DNA from: CAZJAH01 sp964544155
GTDB lineage: Bacteria; Bacteroidota; Ignavibacteria; Kapaibacteriales; UBA2268
DNA length: 64,000 nt
Assembly (NCBI GenBank): GCA_964544155.1
Contig: CAZJAH010000011.1
Location: 1 to 64,000 of the forward strand
Direction of reading: 5' to 3'
Position numbers and translations under genes: made by a program. Numbering within the stretch: position 1 is the first letter of the stretch; each line of letters begins with the position of its first letter. Below, in pieces: positions 18,364 to 27,334 of the stretch. The notes under the pieces were generated by a model, which saw only the letters and a list, made by a program, of their open reading frames with translations, made no database searches and was not told where the DNA came from.

Positions 18364-19527
18364 ATGCCTAAGGTCATTTATCTCTGGAAAGGCCCTTATC
18401 CCTGGGATGTAAGGGTTGAAAAGGTTTGTAAAGCTTTAAGAGATGCCGGAAATGAAATTCACATACTGGCCCGATGGGGAAATGAAACAGTAAAAAATGA
18501 AATAATTGACGGCCTTTATATTACCAGAGCCGGCTTCGGCATTAAACAGTTTTTTTCACTGCCTATTTCCATCAATATCTTATGGAAAAACGAATTAAAC
18601 GCCCTTATTGATAAAATAAAGCCATCCCTTATTATTGTACGGGAAATAATGCTGGGTTCACTTGCCGGCAAAGCAGCCAGACAAAAAGGCATTCCCGTAA
18701 TAATGGATATGGCTGAGAATTACCCTGCCGCCATGCGTGACTGGAAAAAGTACAATAAAAGCATGATATCAAAGTTCGCTGTGCATAAGCTCAAGCTTCC
18801 AGACGCCGCGGAAAGCAGCAGCGTCCGCCTTATGAACGGCATAATAACCGTGTGTGATGAACAGAATGACAGACTTAGTGAAAACTACGGTTTTTCCCCT
18901 AAAGACATAGTGGCCGTTCATAATACGCCTCCAAAACAACTAATCCCCGAAGAGCCGGTCATAAACAGGGAAAAACCCCTCGTATTCGGACATCACGGTA
19001 ATCTCACCGCTGAAAAAGATATTGGCTGTTTTATTAAAGGGTTCCTTTACGCTGCGCAAGTTAATAACAAACTGAAACTTATAATATCCGGCAAAGGCGA
19101 ATCTTATAAAGATGTGGAAGATATAGTAACGGCATCGAAAATGAGATCCTCCGTCGAGCTTAAAGGCCGGTATGATTACAAAGCGCTGCCGGCGATAATC
19201 GCTAATGTCGATATCGGCGCCGTTCCCTATCAGATTAGCGATTTTAATAATTATACCCTGCATAATAAAATATTCGACTATTTCGCTTTCGGTAAACCCG
19301 TAATAGTATCAAGGGCAAAACCGCTTGTCAGAGTTATTAATGAAACGGGTGCCGGAGTAATTGCCGACTGCACAGATCCAGATAAAATAAAAGAAACCAT
19401 CGAAAATCTTACAAAAACAAATATCGTAGAAATGGCACATGCCGCTCATAAGGCTGCTTTAGATAAATACAACTGGGATGTGGATTCAAAAAAGTTAATT
19501 GGATTTATTAGAAGGTATTTAAATTAA
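18364..19527 (+). CDS. Family 4-like glycosyltransferase (GT-B)
   Basis: A 387-residue GT-B protein. The N-terminal Rossmann domain begins PKVIYLWKGPYPWDVRVEK, a start often seen in bacterial GT4 enzymes acting on nucleotide sugars. The C-terminal domain starts around LVFGHHGNLTAEKDIG (~205). It includes KLIISGKGESYKD and the donor-binding KIFDYFAFGKPVIVS, where GT4 enzymes usually have an E-x7-E pattern; here the second acidic residue is not obvious. It follows accA by 5 nt and abuts the Nudix gene with no gap. The donor is unknown. Confidence 0.82.
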   Translation: MPKVIYLWKGPYPWDVRVEKVCKALRDAGNEIHILARWGNETVKNEIIDGLYITRAGFGIKQFFSLPISINILWKNELNALIDKIKPSLIIVREIMLGSLAGKAARQKGIPVIMDMAENYPAAMRDWKKYNKSMISKFAVHKLKLPDAAESSSVRLMNGIITVCDEQNDRLSENYGFSPKDIVAVHNTPPKQLIPEEPVINREKPLVFGHHGNLTAEKDIGCFIKGFLYAAQVNNKLKLIISGKGESYKDVEDIVTASKMRSSVELKGRYDYKALPAIIANVDIGAVPYQISDFNNYTLHNKIFDYFAFGKPVIVSRAKPLVRVINETGAGVIADCTDPDKIKETIENLTKTNIVEMAHAAHKAALDKYNWDVDSKKLIGFIRRYLN

Positions 19528-19992
19528 ATGAAAAAAGAATTTGATACCATACAGGTTCATGTAGCCGCGGAACACCCGGAAACAGGAAGAATGCTATACC
19601 TTTTACTCAAGAGGTCTGCTGATATCGATGTTTATCCTTCTTTGTGGCAGGTGATAACCGGAAGAATAGAGCCCGGAGAATCCGCTCTGAATGCCGCTAT
19701 AAGAGAGCTTAAAGAAGAAAGCGGATTCGCGGCTGAAAAAATCTGGTGCCTGCCCTTTGTCACATCTTTTTTCGATCCATATCAGGACATGATCAAATTC
19801 GCACCGGTGTTTGGCGTTATTTCGGAATTCAGTGAACCGGAACTGAGCGAAGAGCATTCCGACTTTGCCTGGCTGAGCTATGATTCAGCTTATGAAAGGC
19901 TTTTGCTGCCATCCCACAGGGAAGGTACTCAGTGCTTCAGGGAAAATGTAATACTGAGAAAGAATCGTGATATGTTTAGGATTAAGCTTTAA
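19528..19992 (+). CDS. Nudix hydrolase
   Basis: A 154-residue Nudix protein. The complete box G-x5-E-x7-REL-x-EE-x-GF is present, beginning at GRIEPGES near residue 49. These metal-dependent enzymes hydrolyse nucleoside diphosphate-linked compounds. The layout (PSLWQVITGRIEPGE) resembles NudB-type dATP/dihydroneopterin triphosphate pyrophosphohydrolases. The exact substrate is not readable, and a nucleotide-sugar substrate is possible given the locus. ATG follows immediately after the glycosyltransferase stop, so the two are translationally linked. It is the last gene of the first polysaccharide transcript. Confidence 0.88.
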   Translation: MKKEFDTIQVHVAAEHPETGRMLYLLLKRSADIDVYPSLWQVITGRIEPGESALNAAIRELKEESGFAAEKIWCLPFVTSFFDPYQDMIKFAPVFGVISEFSEPELSEEHSDFAWLSYDSAYERLLLPSHREGTQCFRENVILRKNRDMFRIKL

Positions 19993-19999
19993 TTTCCAT

Positions 20000-20029
20000 A
20001 AAAAAAGCCGGGGAATTTTATCCCGCGGC
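20000..20029 (-). terminator. Terminator of the reverse-strand barrel gene
   Basis: A gccg/cggc outer stem with an inner ggga/tccc stem and one bulged G is followed, on the minus strand, by a run of seven T. It lies between two convergent genes and mainly serves the barrel gene at 20077. Confidence 0.7.
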
Positions 20030-20076
20030 CTTAGTTTCAGACATAGTTGTATTAAAACCTGAGTTTACTTTTAAAA

Positions 20077-20742
20077 TCAAAAATATACACCAACAGATAC
20101 GGTAATGTATGTTTTATCTTCTTCATCATCATCTTTGCCTATCAGGTTGATGTGATTATATCTGGTCTCCAGATTAAGCCTAAGAAGAGTAATGTCAACA
20201 TCAAAACCAAGCCCCAGGCCGTATCCCAGCCTGTTATCGGCAGGAGACCTCGAAATGGGAACATCCACATCCCCATACTTATAATCAACGGATGAGCTTA
20301 TATAGTTGTAGTCTAGCTCGCCCGTGGCGTAAAGATTGATAAATGATTTAAAAAGGTAGTACTGAACACCTGCGGCTATCGGGACGATGTTCTGATTTGT
20401 CGTGAATACAGCAAGAACGCTATCTGTTTCAGGATCACGGAATTTGATTTCCGATTCGGGGAACCTGTTGAACGAGATACTGCCAAAAAAACTGACATTA
20501 TCCGATAGGGGAAGCCTGCCTTTAACACCAAGGTGATAACCGGCAGAAACGCCTTCAGTGAAAATATTTCCGACAAAATCTTCCTCTTCTATCATGTCTT
20601 TATTATAAATATCATTAATCTTATCATTCGGTGTGGAAAGCCCTCCGTAAAAGCCGATTTCAAGCAGTGGCGCGGACTTTGTTTCAGAATATAATAACAA
20701 CAGGCAAAAGAAGGCAGCCAGCATAATGGATATCTTTTTCAT
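20077..20742 (-). CDS. Small outer-membrane beta-barrel protein
   Basis: A signal peptide (MKKISIMLAAFFCLLLLYSE) is followed by about 195 residues of alternating polar and aromatic strands: EIGFYGGLSTPND, GYHLGVKGRLP, AAGVQYYLF, GYGLGLGFDVDI and a terminal VSVGVYF. The last residue is Phe, as in BAM-dependent barrels. The length fits an eight-stranded OmpA/OmpX-like barrel without a periplasmic domain. Function is unknown. It is transcribed against the polysaccharide genes on both sides and divergently from the ATP-grasp gene. Confidence 0.75.
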   Translation of the reverse strand: MKKISIMLAAFFCLLLLYSETKSAPLLEIGFYGGLSTPNDKINDIYNKDMIEEEDFVGNIFTEGVSAGYHLGVKGRLPLSDNVSFFGSISFNRFPESEIKFRDPETDSVLAVFTTNQNIVPIAAGVQYYLFKSFINLYATGELDYNYISSSVDYKYGDVDVPISRSPADNRLGYGLGLGFDVDITLLRLNLETRYNHINLIGKDDDEEDKTYITVSVGVYF

Positions 20743-20840
20743 AAATATTTCTCTATAAGTTTATAATGTTTATTTAATACTAAATTAGAAAATTCTATTC
20801 TATACTAAAAATTTTTTCATTTTTATACGTGATATTTTTT

Positions 20841-20853
20841 TAATTTGTTACAG
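20841..20853 (+). promoter_or_regulatory. Promoter-like motif TAATTTGTTACAG, copy 1
   Basis: A 13-nt motif lies 20 nt before the ATP-grasp start. An identical copy lies 37 nt before the TonB receptor on the opposite strand (30716-30728). TAATTTG resembles the -7 box of Bacteroidota promoters. I see no TTTG box at standard distance. Confidence 0.35.
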
Positions 20854-20873
20854 GAAAAAATATAAACAAGAGA

Positions 20874-21971
20874 ATGAATATATTAATATTAGGTGTAGGA
20901 AATGCCCAGCTGGATGCCATTAAGTACCTGAAAGATCGCGGGCACACAGTCCATGCGTTGAGCTACAAACGTGAAGGCCCCGGCATAAGTTATGCTGATA
21001 AGTTCACGCTAATTGATATCCGCGACCATGATTCAATTAATAAATATTCAGCGGAAAACGGCATAGGCCTGATTTACTCTGTTGGATCAGACCTCGCCAT
21101 GCCCTCTGTAGCACAAGTGAGTAATGATCTCGGGCTTCCGGTTTTTTTTAAAAAAGCCACAGTTGATATTTTTATTTATAAATTGAATTTCAGAAAATTC
21201 CTCAAATCCGAACAAATTGAAATACCCGAATTCATGCCGGCAGAAACAAAAGCTTCTCTAAAGAAATGGGACAAATACCCGGCTGTGGTCAAGCCTGTTG
21301 ACAGCCAGGGGCAGAGAGGAGTCAGCATGGTAAAAGATACAACTATGCTCGAGGAAGCGTTCGATAACGCCGCTAAATATTCAGACACCGGAAGCATTAT
21401 GATTGAATCATATATACGCGGAAAAGAGCTCTCTGCCAACGTATTTATGGATAATGGAGAACTGAAATACTGCATTATAACTAACAGAAAATCACCCGGT
21501 ACGGATTATTTCGGCCACGTTAAATGCCATACACTCCCGGGCGATATTAATAAGGATGACAGGCTTTTTTTAAAGAATTTAGTTAAGAATATCTGCCTCA
21601 AAGCGGGATTATTGAACGGCCCGGCTTATTTTCAGCTTAAAAAGGAAAGAAACCGGCTGGTAGTGATTGAAGCTGCCCCAAGGCTGGATGGATGCCACCT
21701 CTGGAGGCTGATTAAATACGGTACGGGCATAGATTTACTTGACCTTACTTTTAAAAAACTGATGGGAGAAAGTATTGACTATCAGCCTGCCAGGGATACT
21801 ATTTATCCAATGACCCTGGAATACTCTTTACATAAGCCGGGAACTGTATATCAGGAAAGCAGCCCGGAAACTAAAAAGGAAATACTTTTCAGCAGAGAGT
21901 ATTATAAGAAAGGTGAAAAAATCCGCCCAATTAACGGAATACTTGAAAAAACGGGATATTATATATATTAA
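20874..21971 (+). CDS. ATP-grasp family ligase, substrate unknown
   Basis: A 365-residue protein with a preATP-grasp Rossmann domain (NILILGVGNAQLDAIKYL) and an ATP-grasp core. In the core, YPAVVKPVDSQGQRGVSMV is the nucleotide-binding strand and glycine loop, followed by IMIESYIRGKELSANVFM and then VVIEAAPRLDGCHLWRLI, which supplies the Mg-binding acidic residues. Such enzymes join a carboxylate to an amine or thiol using ATP, or act on carbamoyl-phosphate or peptide substrates. The gene sits 2 nt before an epimerase, so the pair may modify a sugar, for example by amidating a uronic acid or adding an amino acid. That is inference only. Confidence 0.82.
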   Translation: MNILILGVGNAQLDAIKYLKDRGHTVHALSYKREGPGISYADKFTLIDIRDHDSINKYSAENGIGLIYSVGSDLAMPSVAQVSNDLGLPVFFKKATVDIFIYKLNFRKFLKSEQIEIPEFMPAETKASLKKWDKYPAVVKPVDSQGQRGVSMVKDTTMLEEAFDNAAKYSDTGSIMIESYIRGKELSANVFMDNGELKYCIITNRKSPGTDYFGHVKCHTLPGDINKDDRLFLKNLVKNICLKAGLLNGPAYFQLKKERNRLVVIEAAPRLDGCHLWRLIKYGTGIDLLDLTFKKLMGESIDYQPARDTIYPMTLEYSLHKPGTVYQESSPETKKEILFSREYYKKGEKIRPINGILEKTGYYIY

Positions 21972-21973
21972 AT

Positions 21974-22897
21974 ATGAAAAGAATAGCAATAACAGGCGCA
22001 GAAGGATTTATCGGGAAATGGATACTGAAACAATCCGGGAGAAATCATAACTTCCGGCTGCTGCTGAATCCGGAATCAAAGGATATTACAAAGTTGAACG
22101 ACAATTATGAAACTGTCTTTCCCGATAATAATATTGATTCTTTAAGTAAAGCCCTCAGAGACTCGGATGCTGTTGTACATCTTGCAGCTAAAAGGCCGGA
22201 TTCTAAAGATGAAGTCAGCAGGATAAATGACTATTTTTTTAATATCAGCTATTGCGCTAACCTGTTTGAGGCAGCCCGGGTCAATTCTATCTCAAATATT
22301 ATTAATATATCTTCTCAGAGCGTGTACGGAAGCGCAGATAAACAGCCGTACAGTGAGGAGGAGGAAGCCCGGCCTGATAGTTATTACGGCCTCTCGAAAA
22401 AAACCGGAGAGAACATTGCTGATTTATATATCCGCAAATTCGGTATGAAAATCAAGTCGCTGAGGCTTGCTCAGCTCATTGGCCTGGGCGAAAGGAAGGG
22501 CTATATGGTCAGTAACTTCATTAATAAAGCTGCTGCAGGAGAAACGATTCAGGTATGGGGAGAAGGAGCTGGCCGCAGAATATATGTTTATGTTAAAGAC
22601 GTTGTCAGGGCTGTCTTTGCTGCACTCGAGCATGAAGAAACAACCGGAGCATTCAATATAGCCATGCCGTTGAACGTATCGCACAAAGAACTTGCCCTTG
22701 CCATGAATGAAGCCTTCGGCAATTCCGGGAACCTGGAATTCCTCAGAGATAAAAAGGAAGACAGCTCGGTATTATCCATAGATGTCAGCAAAGCCCGCAA
22801 AGTACTGGGTTTTGAGACGGAATATGATCTTAATAAAGCGGCCCGGGATCTTAAAAATGAATATGAGAGATCACAAAATAATAGTAATAATGAGTGA
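21974..22897 (+). CDS. NAD-dependent epimerase/dehydratase (extended SDR)
   Basis: A 307-residue SDR. AITGAEGFIGKWI at the N-terminus is the NAD(P)-binding glycine motif, DAVVHLAAKRPD is typical of the family, and SSQSVYG plus YYGLSKKTGE supply the Ser and the Tyr-x3-Lys pair. KDVVRAVFAALE is the usual nucleotide-sugar-binding segment. A nucleotide-sugar epimerase, reductase or dehydratase is most likely. It is coupled to the ATP-grasp gene and completes the envelope-sugar region. No dedicated terminator is seen after it. Confidence 0.85.
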   Translation: MKRIAITGAEGFIGKWILKQSGRNHNFRLLLNPESKDITKLNDNYETVFPDNNIDSLSKALRDSDAVVHLAAKRPDSKDEVSRINDYFFNISYCANLFEAARVNSISNIINISSQSVYGSADKQPYSEEEEARPDSYYGLSKKTGENIADLYIRKFGMKIKSLRLAQLIGLGERKGYMVSNFINKAAAGETIQVWGEGAGRRIYVYVKDVVRAVFAALEHEETTGAFNIAMPLNVSHKELALAMNEAFGNSGNLEFLRDKKEDSSVLSIDVSKARKVLGFETEYDLNKAARDLKNEYERSQNNSNNE

Positions 22898-23012
22898 TTT
22901 GTAATTAAATCATGGATTGGAACGTCATTTCAAAAATATTTCTTATATTAATAACTGTTCATAAAAATGGAAAGCATATTTATTTTTTATAAAATCTTTA
23001 AAGGAATGAGGC

Positions 23013-24995
23013 ATGAAAAGACTTGTTTTACTTTTGGCATTATTTGCACTTACAGTATCCGGAACTTATTCGCAGGATGAAGATTTCACTTATCCCATAA
23101 ATTTCGGGCTCTACGGCGGGGCTTCTTTCAATATGCATTCACCGGATTTTTATTTGTATGATTATTATGATTACTGGATCGTTGATGATGATGATCACTT
23201 ATTTGATTCGGAAAGCTTTTATGATAATTCCGAAACCTCCGTTATGCCATTCGGCGGGTTTATATTTAATTATCAGATCAATAAGACCTTCGTCTTTTCC
23301 GGAAGGATAGGTTATAACAGCATGAGCGGTACACTTGAACCTTCTATACTTTTGACTTCCGATAATTTCGGATTCTATGAAGAGCTCGATGCAAATCTGC
23401 AATATCTAGAAGTTTCACCTTACGTGCAGTTTCATAATCTTCTGCCGGTTAAGCCACTTTATTTCCTGGCAGGTATAGATATAAACGTACCACTTACGGC
23501 TGAATATACTATAACAGCAACTGATCTACTCTCTGATCCGCCTGATCCATGGGGTGAAATTAATGGTGATATCCCCGATGCTAACATAATGCTCGGTATA
23601 GCGCTTGGAGCAGGATATGTATTTGAACTCGGAAGCAATGTTTACCTGACTCCGGAGGCATCTGTCCACCTGCCTTTTACTCAGGTATCTGCCGATGAGG
23701 AATGGCAGGATTGGTCGATTCCGCAGGTAAGGCTGGGAGTATCTCTTACTTACGGATTTGGCACTGAAGATGAAGAAATAGTAGAAGAACCCGGCGCGGC
23801 GCCTTTAGAAGTCGGCTTTAACCAGCTTAATGCTTATGATAAGCAGGGCAACAGATCTGACGCTAACAGGATCCACGTTGAAGAAGTTCAGTACAATGAG
23901 CTTTTCCCGCTTGTGCCTTATGTTTTTTTTGCTGAAGATTCCGACATTCCGAGTGAAGAATCGCAGGAACTGGCAGCAGAAAATCCAGCCGGCGAATTTA
24001 CAATGAATGACCTTAAACCTGATGCTGTAATGATCAACAGCCGTACACTTGATATTATTGGTTTAAGAATGAATGATAATACAAGAGCAAACCTGACCAT
24101 AACCGGTACACACGATTCTAAAGCGGAATCCGGCGACCGCGAGCTGGCAAGGCAAAGAGCAGAATTCGCCAAAAACTACCTGGTTGTTAATTACGGAATA
24201 AATGCAAACCGAATAACAGCCAAAGGCGAAGGCCTGCCCGCAAAACCTTCTACATCGAGAGTGCCGGAAGGCGTTGCTGAAAACCGCAGGATTGAATTAT
24301 CATCTAATGACCCGAATCTGCTAATGCCGATTCTACTAGAAAAAGAAACCCAGAGGCTTGCTGAACCTGAGATAATCGAATTCGTTCCTTATGCCGAATC
24401 GGCAGACTCGATAGAATACTGGGAACTTGAAATTTCGCAGACCGATAATGTTATCCGCAGGTTTGAAGGCTCAGGCAGCCCCGAAGCACAGAAGTGGGTT
24501 ATTCTGCCTAATGAACTTGAAGCCGGCGAAATACCCGTTGACTATGCCTTTACCGCGGAAACCGTAAAAGGCAAGAGGGAAATGGAAACAGGGACTATAC
24601 CTGTTAACTATATTTCAATGATGAAAAAACAGACCGAAGAAAGGCCTGACAAAATTATCTCAAAATACAGCCTGATTGTATTTGACTTCGACAGCCCCGT
24701 TGTTTCCGAAAAAGATAAGCGCATCCTGGATGAGCAGGTCTTACCGGCAATAAAGTTTAACTCTACCGTTCAGATATACGGTTATACTGATATGATAGGA
24801 AACGAAAGTTACAACCAGAAGCTTTCACTTCAACGAGCAGAAAACGTTAAGAAATACCTCGAATCAAAAGTAAAGAATGTTAAATTCGAAGTTTACGGCG
24901 TTGGCGAGAACGTTGAACTGTACAATAACGATTTGCCTATAGGAAGGCAATTATCCAGAACGGTACAGGTTTACGTTATTACCCCGAAACAATAG
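23013..24995 (+). CDS. OmpA-family outer-membrane protein with two OmpA-like domains
   Basis: A 660-residue protein with a signal peptide (MKRLVLLLALFALTVSGTYS). An N-terminal beta-barrel of ~230 residues follows. The first OmpA-like module, at about 350-430, has TGTHDSKAESGDRELARQRA, ending at ENRRIEL. After an Ig-like or linker region, a second module at about 545-660 has YGYTDMIGNESYNQKLSLQR and RQLSRTVQV. The second module keeps the Asp/Arg pattern used to bind diaminopimelate in peptidoglycan; the first also ends with an RR pair. Two such modules suggest a double cell-wall tether. GGAATGAGG just before the ATG is a fair ribosome site. A strong terminator follows. Confidence 0.82.
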   Translation: MKRLVLLLALFALTVSGTYSQDEDFTYPINFGLYGGASFNMHSPDFYLYDYYDYWIVDDDDHLFDSESFYDNSETSVMPFGGFIFNYQINKTFVFSGRIGYNSMSGTLEPSILLTSDNFGFYEELDANLQYLEVSPYVQFHNLLPVKPLYFLAGIDINVPLTAEYTITATDLLSDPPDPWGEINGDIPDANIMLGIALGAGYVFELGSNVYLTPEASVHLPFTQVSADEEWQDWSIPQVRLGVSLTYGFGTEDEEIVEEPGAAPLEVGFNQLNAYDKQGNRSDANRIHVEEVQYNELFPLVPYVFFAEDSDIPSEESQELAAENPAGEFTMNDLKPDAVMINSRTLDIIGLRMNDNTRANLTITGTHDSKAESGDRELARQRAEFAKNYLVVNYGINANRITAKGEGLPAKPSTSRVPEGVAENRRIELSSNDPNLLMPILLEKETQRLAEPEIIEFVPYAESADSIEYWELEISQTDNVIRRFEGSGSPEAQKWVILPNELEAGEIPVDYAFTAETVKGKREMETGTIPVNYISMMKKQTEERPDKIISKYSLIVFDFDSPVVSEKDKRILDEQVLPAIKFNSTVQIYGYTDMIGNESYNQKLSLQRAENVKKYLESKVKNVKFEVYGVGENVELYNNDLPIGRQLSRTVQVYVITPKQ

Positions 24996-25017
24996 ATATT
25001 CTTTTACGTTAAATCAA

Positions 25018-25047
25018 GGGAGGCTCTTAATGGAGTCTCCCTTTTTT
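25018..25047 (+). terminator. Rho-independent terminator after the OmpA-family gene
   Basis: A gggag/ctccc stem, extended by a GCT/AGT pairing with one wobble, is followed by six T. Confidence 0.8.
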
Positions 25048-25103
25048 ATATTTTCTTTTAAAGAATTAATTGGCTAAATTAATAGTCTTTTTAACGTCGA
25101 ATA

Positions 25104-27080
25104 ATGGCCGTTAAAAATCAACAGGAAATAAATCATATGAAGCCGAAAGACAGGAATTATAAGTATTTGTTCGATATAAATTCTCCGGCGGACCTGCGCA
25201 AGCTTCCGGTTAGCAAACTGGCTGAAGTCAGTGCTGAAGTAAGAGAATTTATGATCGATACGATCACCCGTACCGGAGGCCATTTCGGCGCGGGGCTGGG
25301 CGTTGTCGAGCTGACGGTCGCTCTTCATTATGTAATGGATACACCTGTTGACAAGTTGATATTCGATACAGGCCATCAGGGCTATCCCCATAAAATTCTT
25401 ACCGGCAGGCGGGATCGGCTCCATACTATCAGGCGAAAGGGAGGCCTATCCGGCTTTCTGAAGCCCGCCGAAAGCGAATACGACGTATTCGGAGCAGGCC
25501 ACGCCAGCACGAGCATCTCGGCCGCGCTGGGTATTGCAGCAGGCAGGGATTTGAACAATGAGGATTACCGGGTTGCCGCTATCATTGGAGACGGCGCAAT
25601 GACGGGCGGCCTTGCATTCGAGGCAATGAATAACTGCGGCTATCAGAAAAGGGATATCACAGTTATTATGAATGACAATAATATGTCCATTGACGCCAAT
25701 GTCTCCGGTTTTTCAAATTATTTCAATGAGATTTATGCTTCAACTGCTGTACAAAGCCTGAGGGATAATATCTGGGAGCTTACGGGAAAAATGGATGAAT
25801 TCGGCGACAGGCTCAGGCAGCTTGCCGCAAGGTTCGAAGACGGCGTTAAAGCTATCATTACCCCAGGAGTTTTATTTGAAGCGATGGGATTTAAATATTT
25901 CGGCCCTGTTAACGGCCATAATATTCCCAAGCTAGTAAAAATGTTAAAGCTTATAAAGGATATAAAAGGCCCTGTTTTTCTGCATGTAATGACCAGTAAG
26001 GGTAAAGGTTTTGCTCCCGCTGAATCAGACGAACACCACCTGCATGCCATTGGAAAGATCGACCGCGTTACCGGTGAAAAAATCAGTACAGGCGCGAATA
26101 AAGGCCCGGCTTATCAGGATGTTTTCGGCAACGCTTTAACTGAAATTGCGGCTGAAGATAAGCGCGTATGTGCCATAACCGCCGCCATGTCAGAAGGCAC
26201 AGGCCTTGATATTTTTCAAAAAAAATTCCCTGACAGGTTCTTTGATGTAGGTATAGCTGAAGGCCATGCCGTTACCTTTGCCGCCGGCCTGGCCAGCAGG
26301 GGAGCGATTCCGGTAGTTGCTATTTATTCGACATTCCTGCAGAGGGCATATGATAATATAGTACATGACTGCGCCCTGCAAGGCGAGCATGTGGTTCTTG
26401 CAATAGACCGGGCCGGGCTTGTAGGTGCGGACGGTGCTACTCACCATGGAGTTCTCGACCTGGCTTTTCTACGTTCTGTTCCAAATATGTTGATTATGGC
26501 TCCCGCTGACGAAGATGAACTCAGGGATATGCTTTATACAGCCATTAAGAGTGTTTCAGGCGGCCCGGTGGCAGTCAGGTATCCAAGAGGTACAGGGATT
26601 GGCAAAGAGCCTAAGAAACTCCGATTACTGGAAACCGGAAAATCTAAAATTGAAAGAGTAGGACGAAACCTTGCCGTTATTGCCGTAGGAAAAACAGTTT
26701 ATGAATCATTATCAGCTGCTGAAATTCTTGATGAACACGGAATAAGCCTGGAAGTGATCAACGCACGCTTCGTAAAACCGCTTGATGAAGACATGCTCCG
26801 ATATGCCGCTGATAAATTCGACACATTAATAACAGTTGAAGACGGGCAGATACAAGGCGGATTCGGTTCAGCCGTACTGGAATTTTTTGCCGGAGAAAAT
26901 ATCAGCATAAATACAATACTGCACGGTATTCCGGATAAATTTATTGAGCACGCCACACAGGAAGAGCTCTATGCCGATCTAGGCCTGGATGGGCCCGGCA
27001 TAGCGCGGAAAATCCTGAATCTTTACGGTATCGAAGCCAAAATCGAAGGTTATAAGCCTGAATCTGTTAAAAAATCTTAG
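25104..27080 (+). CDS. dxs: 1-deoxy-D-xylulose-5-phosphate synthase
   Basis: TPP enzyme that condenses pyruvate and glyceraldehyde 3-phosphate, the first step of the MEP isoprenoid pathway. It has 658 residues; a start at 25137 (MKPKDRN) would also fit the family length. HFGAGLGVVELTVALHYV, FDTGHQGYPHKILTGR and GAGHASTSISAALG are Dxs-specific. GDGAMTGG at 162-169 and DNNMSID form the TPP/Mg site. DVGIAEGHAVTFAAGLA carries the TPP-activating Glu, and RAGLVGADGATHHG is typical of the family. The gene stands alone between two terminated units. Isoprenoid supply links it to hpnE elsewhere in the window. Confidence 0.95.
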   Translation: MAVKNQQEINHMKPKDRNYKYLFDINSPADLRKLPVSKLAEVSAEVREFMIDTITRTGGHFGAGLGVVELTVALHYVMDTPVDKLIFDTGHQGYPHKILTGRRDRLHTIRRKGGLSGFLKPAESEYDVFGAGHASTSISAALGIAAGRDLNNEDYRVAAIIGDGAMTGGLAFEAMNNCGYQKRDITVIMNDNNMSIDANVSGFSNYFNEIYASTAVQSLRDNIWELTGKMDEFGDRLRQLAARFEDGVKAIITPGVLFEAMGFKYFGPVNGHNIPKLVKMLKLIKDIKGPVFLHVMTSKGKGFAPAESDEHHLHAIGKIDRVTGEKISTGANKGPAYQDVFGNALTEIAAEDKRVCAITAAMSEGTGLDIFQKKFPDRFFDVGIAEGHAVTFAAGLASRGAIPVVAIYSTFLQRAYDNIVHDCALQGEHVVLAIDRAGLVGADGATHHGVLDLAFLRSVPNMLIMAPADEDELRDMLYTAIKSVSGGPVAVRYPRGTGIGKEPKKLRLLETGKSKIERVGRNLAVIAVGKTVYESLSAAEILDEHGISLEVINARFVKPLDEDMLRYAADKFDTLITVEDGQIQGGFGSAVLEFFAGENISINTILHGIPDKFIEHATQEELYADLGLDGPGIARKILNLYGIEAKIEGYKPESVKKS

Positions 27081-27116
27081 TTTTTAAGAAGGAATTATTA
27101 AATATTTCCCCAAAGG

Positions 27117-27148
27117 TTTGGCAATGTCCAAAAAAGTCCTTAATTTTG
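27117..27148 (+). promoter_or_regulatory. Bacteroidota-type promoter of tRNA-Lys
   Basis: TTTG at 27117-27120 and TAATTTTG at 27141-27148 are separated by exactly 20 nt, an exact match to the TTTG/TAnnTTTG consensus. It lies just upstream of the tandem repeat and the first tRNA-Lys copy. Confidence 0.65.
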
Positions 27149-27179
27149 AAGTCTTGAATGTTTGAAGTCTTGAATGTTT
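27148..27179 (+). repeat. Two 16-nt tandem repeats before tRNA-Lys (left of gap)
   Basis: The unit gaagtcttgaatgttt occurs twice in a row between the promoter and the tRNA 5' end. The same pair recurs at 27303-27334 after the gap. Confidence 0.9.
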
Positions 27180-27199
27180 GACCCCGTAGCTCAGCTGGC
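27180..27199 (+). tRNA. 5' fragment of tRNA-Lys cut by the gap
   Basis: The 20 bases before the N-run are identical to the first 20 bases of the complete tRNA-Lys at 27335. This is either a second tRNA-Lys whose remainder lies in the gap or, more likely, the overlapping end of two contigs. Confidence 0.5.
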
Positions 27200-27299
27200 N
27201 NNNNNNNNNNNNNNNNNNNNNNNNNNNNNNNNNNNNNNNNNNNNNNNNNNNNNNNNNNNNNNNNNNNNNNNNNNNNNNNNNNNNNNNNNNNNNNNNNNN
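27200..27299. other. Assembly gap of 100 N
   Basis: The gap is exactly 100 N. The 55 bases before it (27145-27199) are identical to the 55 bases after it (27300-27354). Equal ends of 55 nt are what contigs from a k-mer assembler share, so the real distance may be zero or negative. Confidence 0.95.
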
Positions 27300-27302
27300 T
27301 TT

Positions 27303-27334
27303 GAAGTCTTGAATGTTTGAAGTCTTGAATGTTT
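27303..27334 (+). repeat. Two 16-nt tandem repeats before tRNA-Lys (right of gap)
   Basis: Same two gaagtcttgaatgttt units as at 27148-27179, running directly into the 5' end of the complete tRNA. Confidence 0.9.

Noticed and set aside
27148..27334. Integration site of a mobile element at tRNA-Lys
   Set aside because: The duplicated sequence is the 5' flank and 5' part of the tRNA, at contig ends; no integrase is near and 3'-end duplications would be expected.
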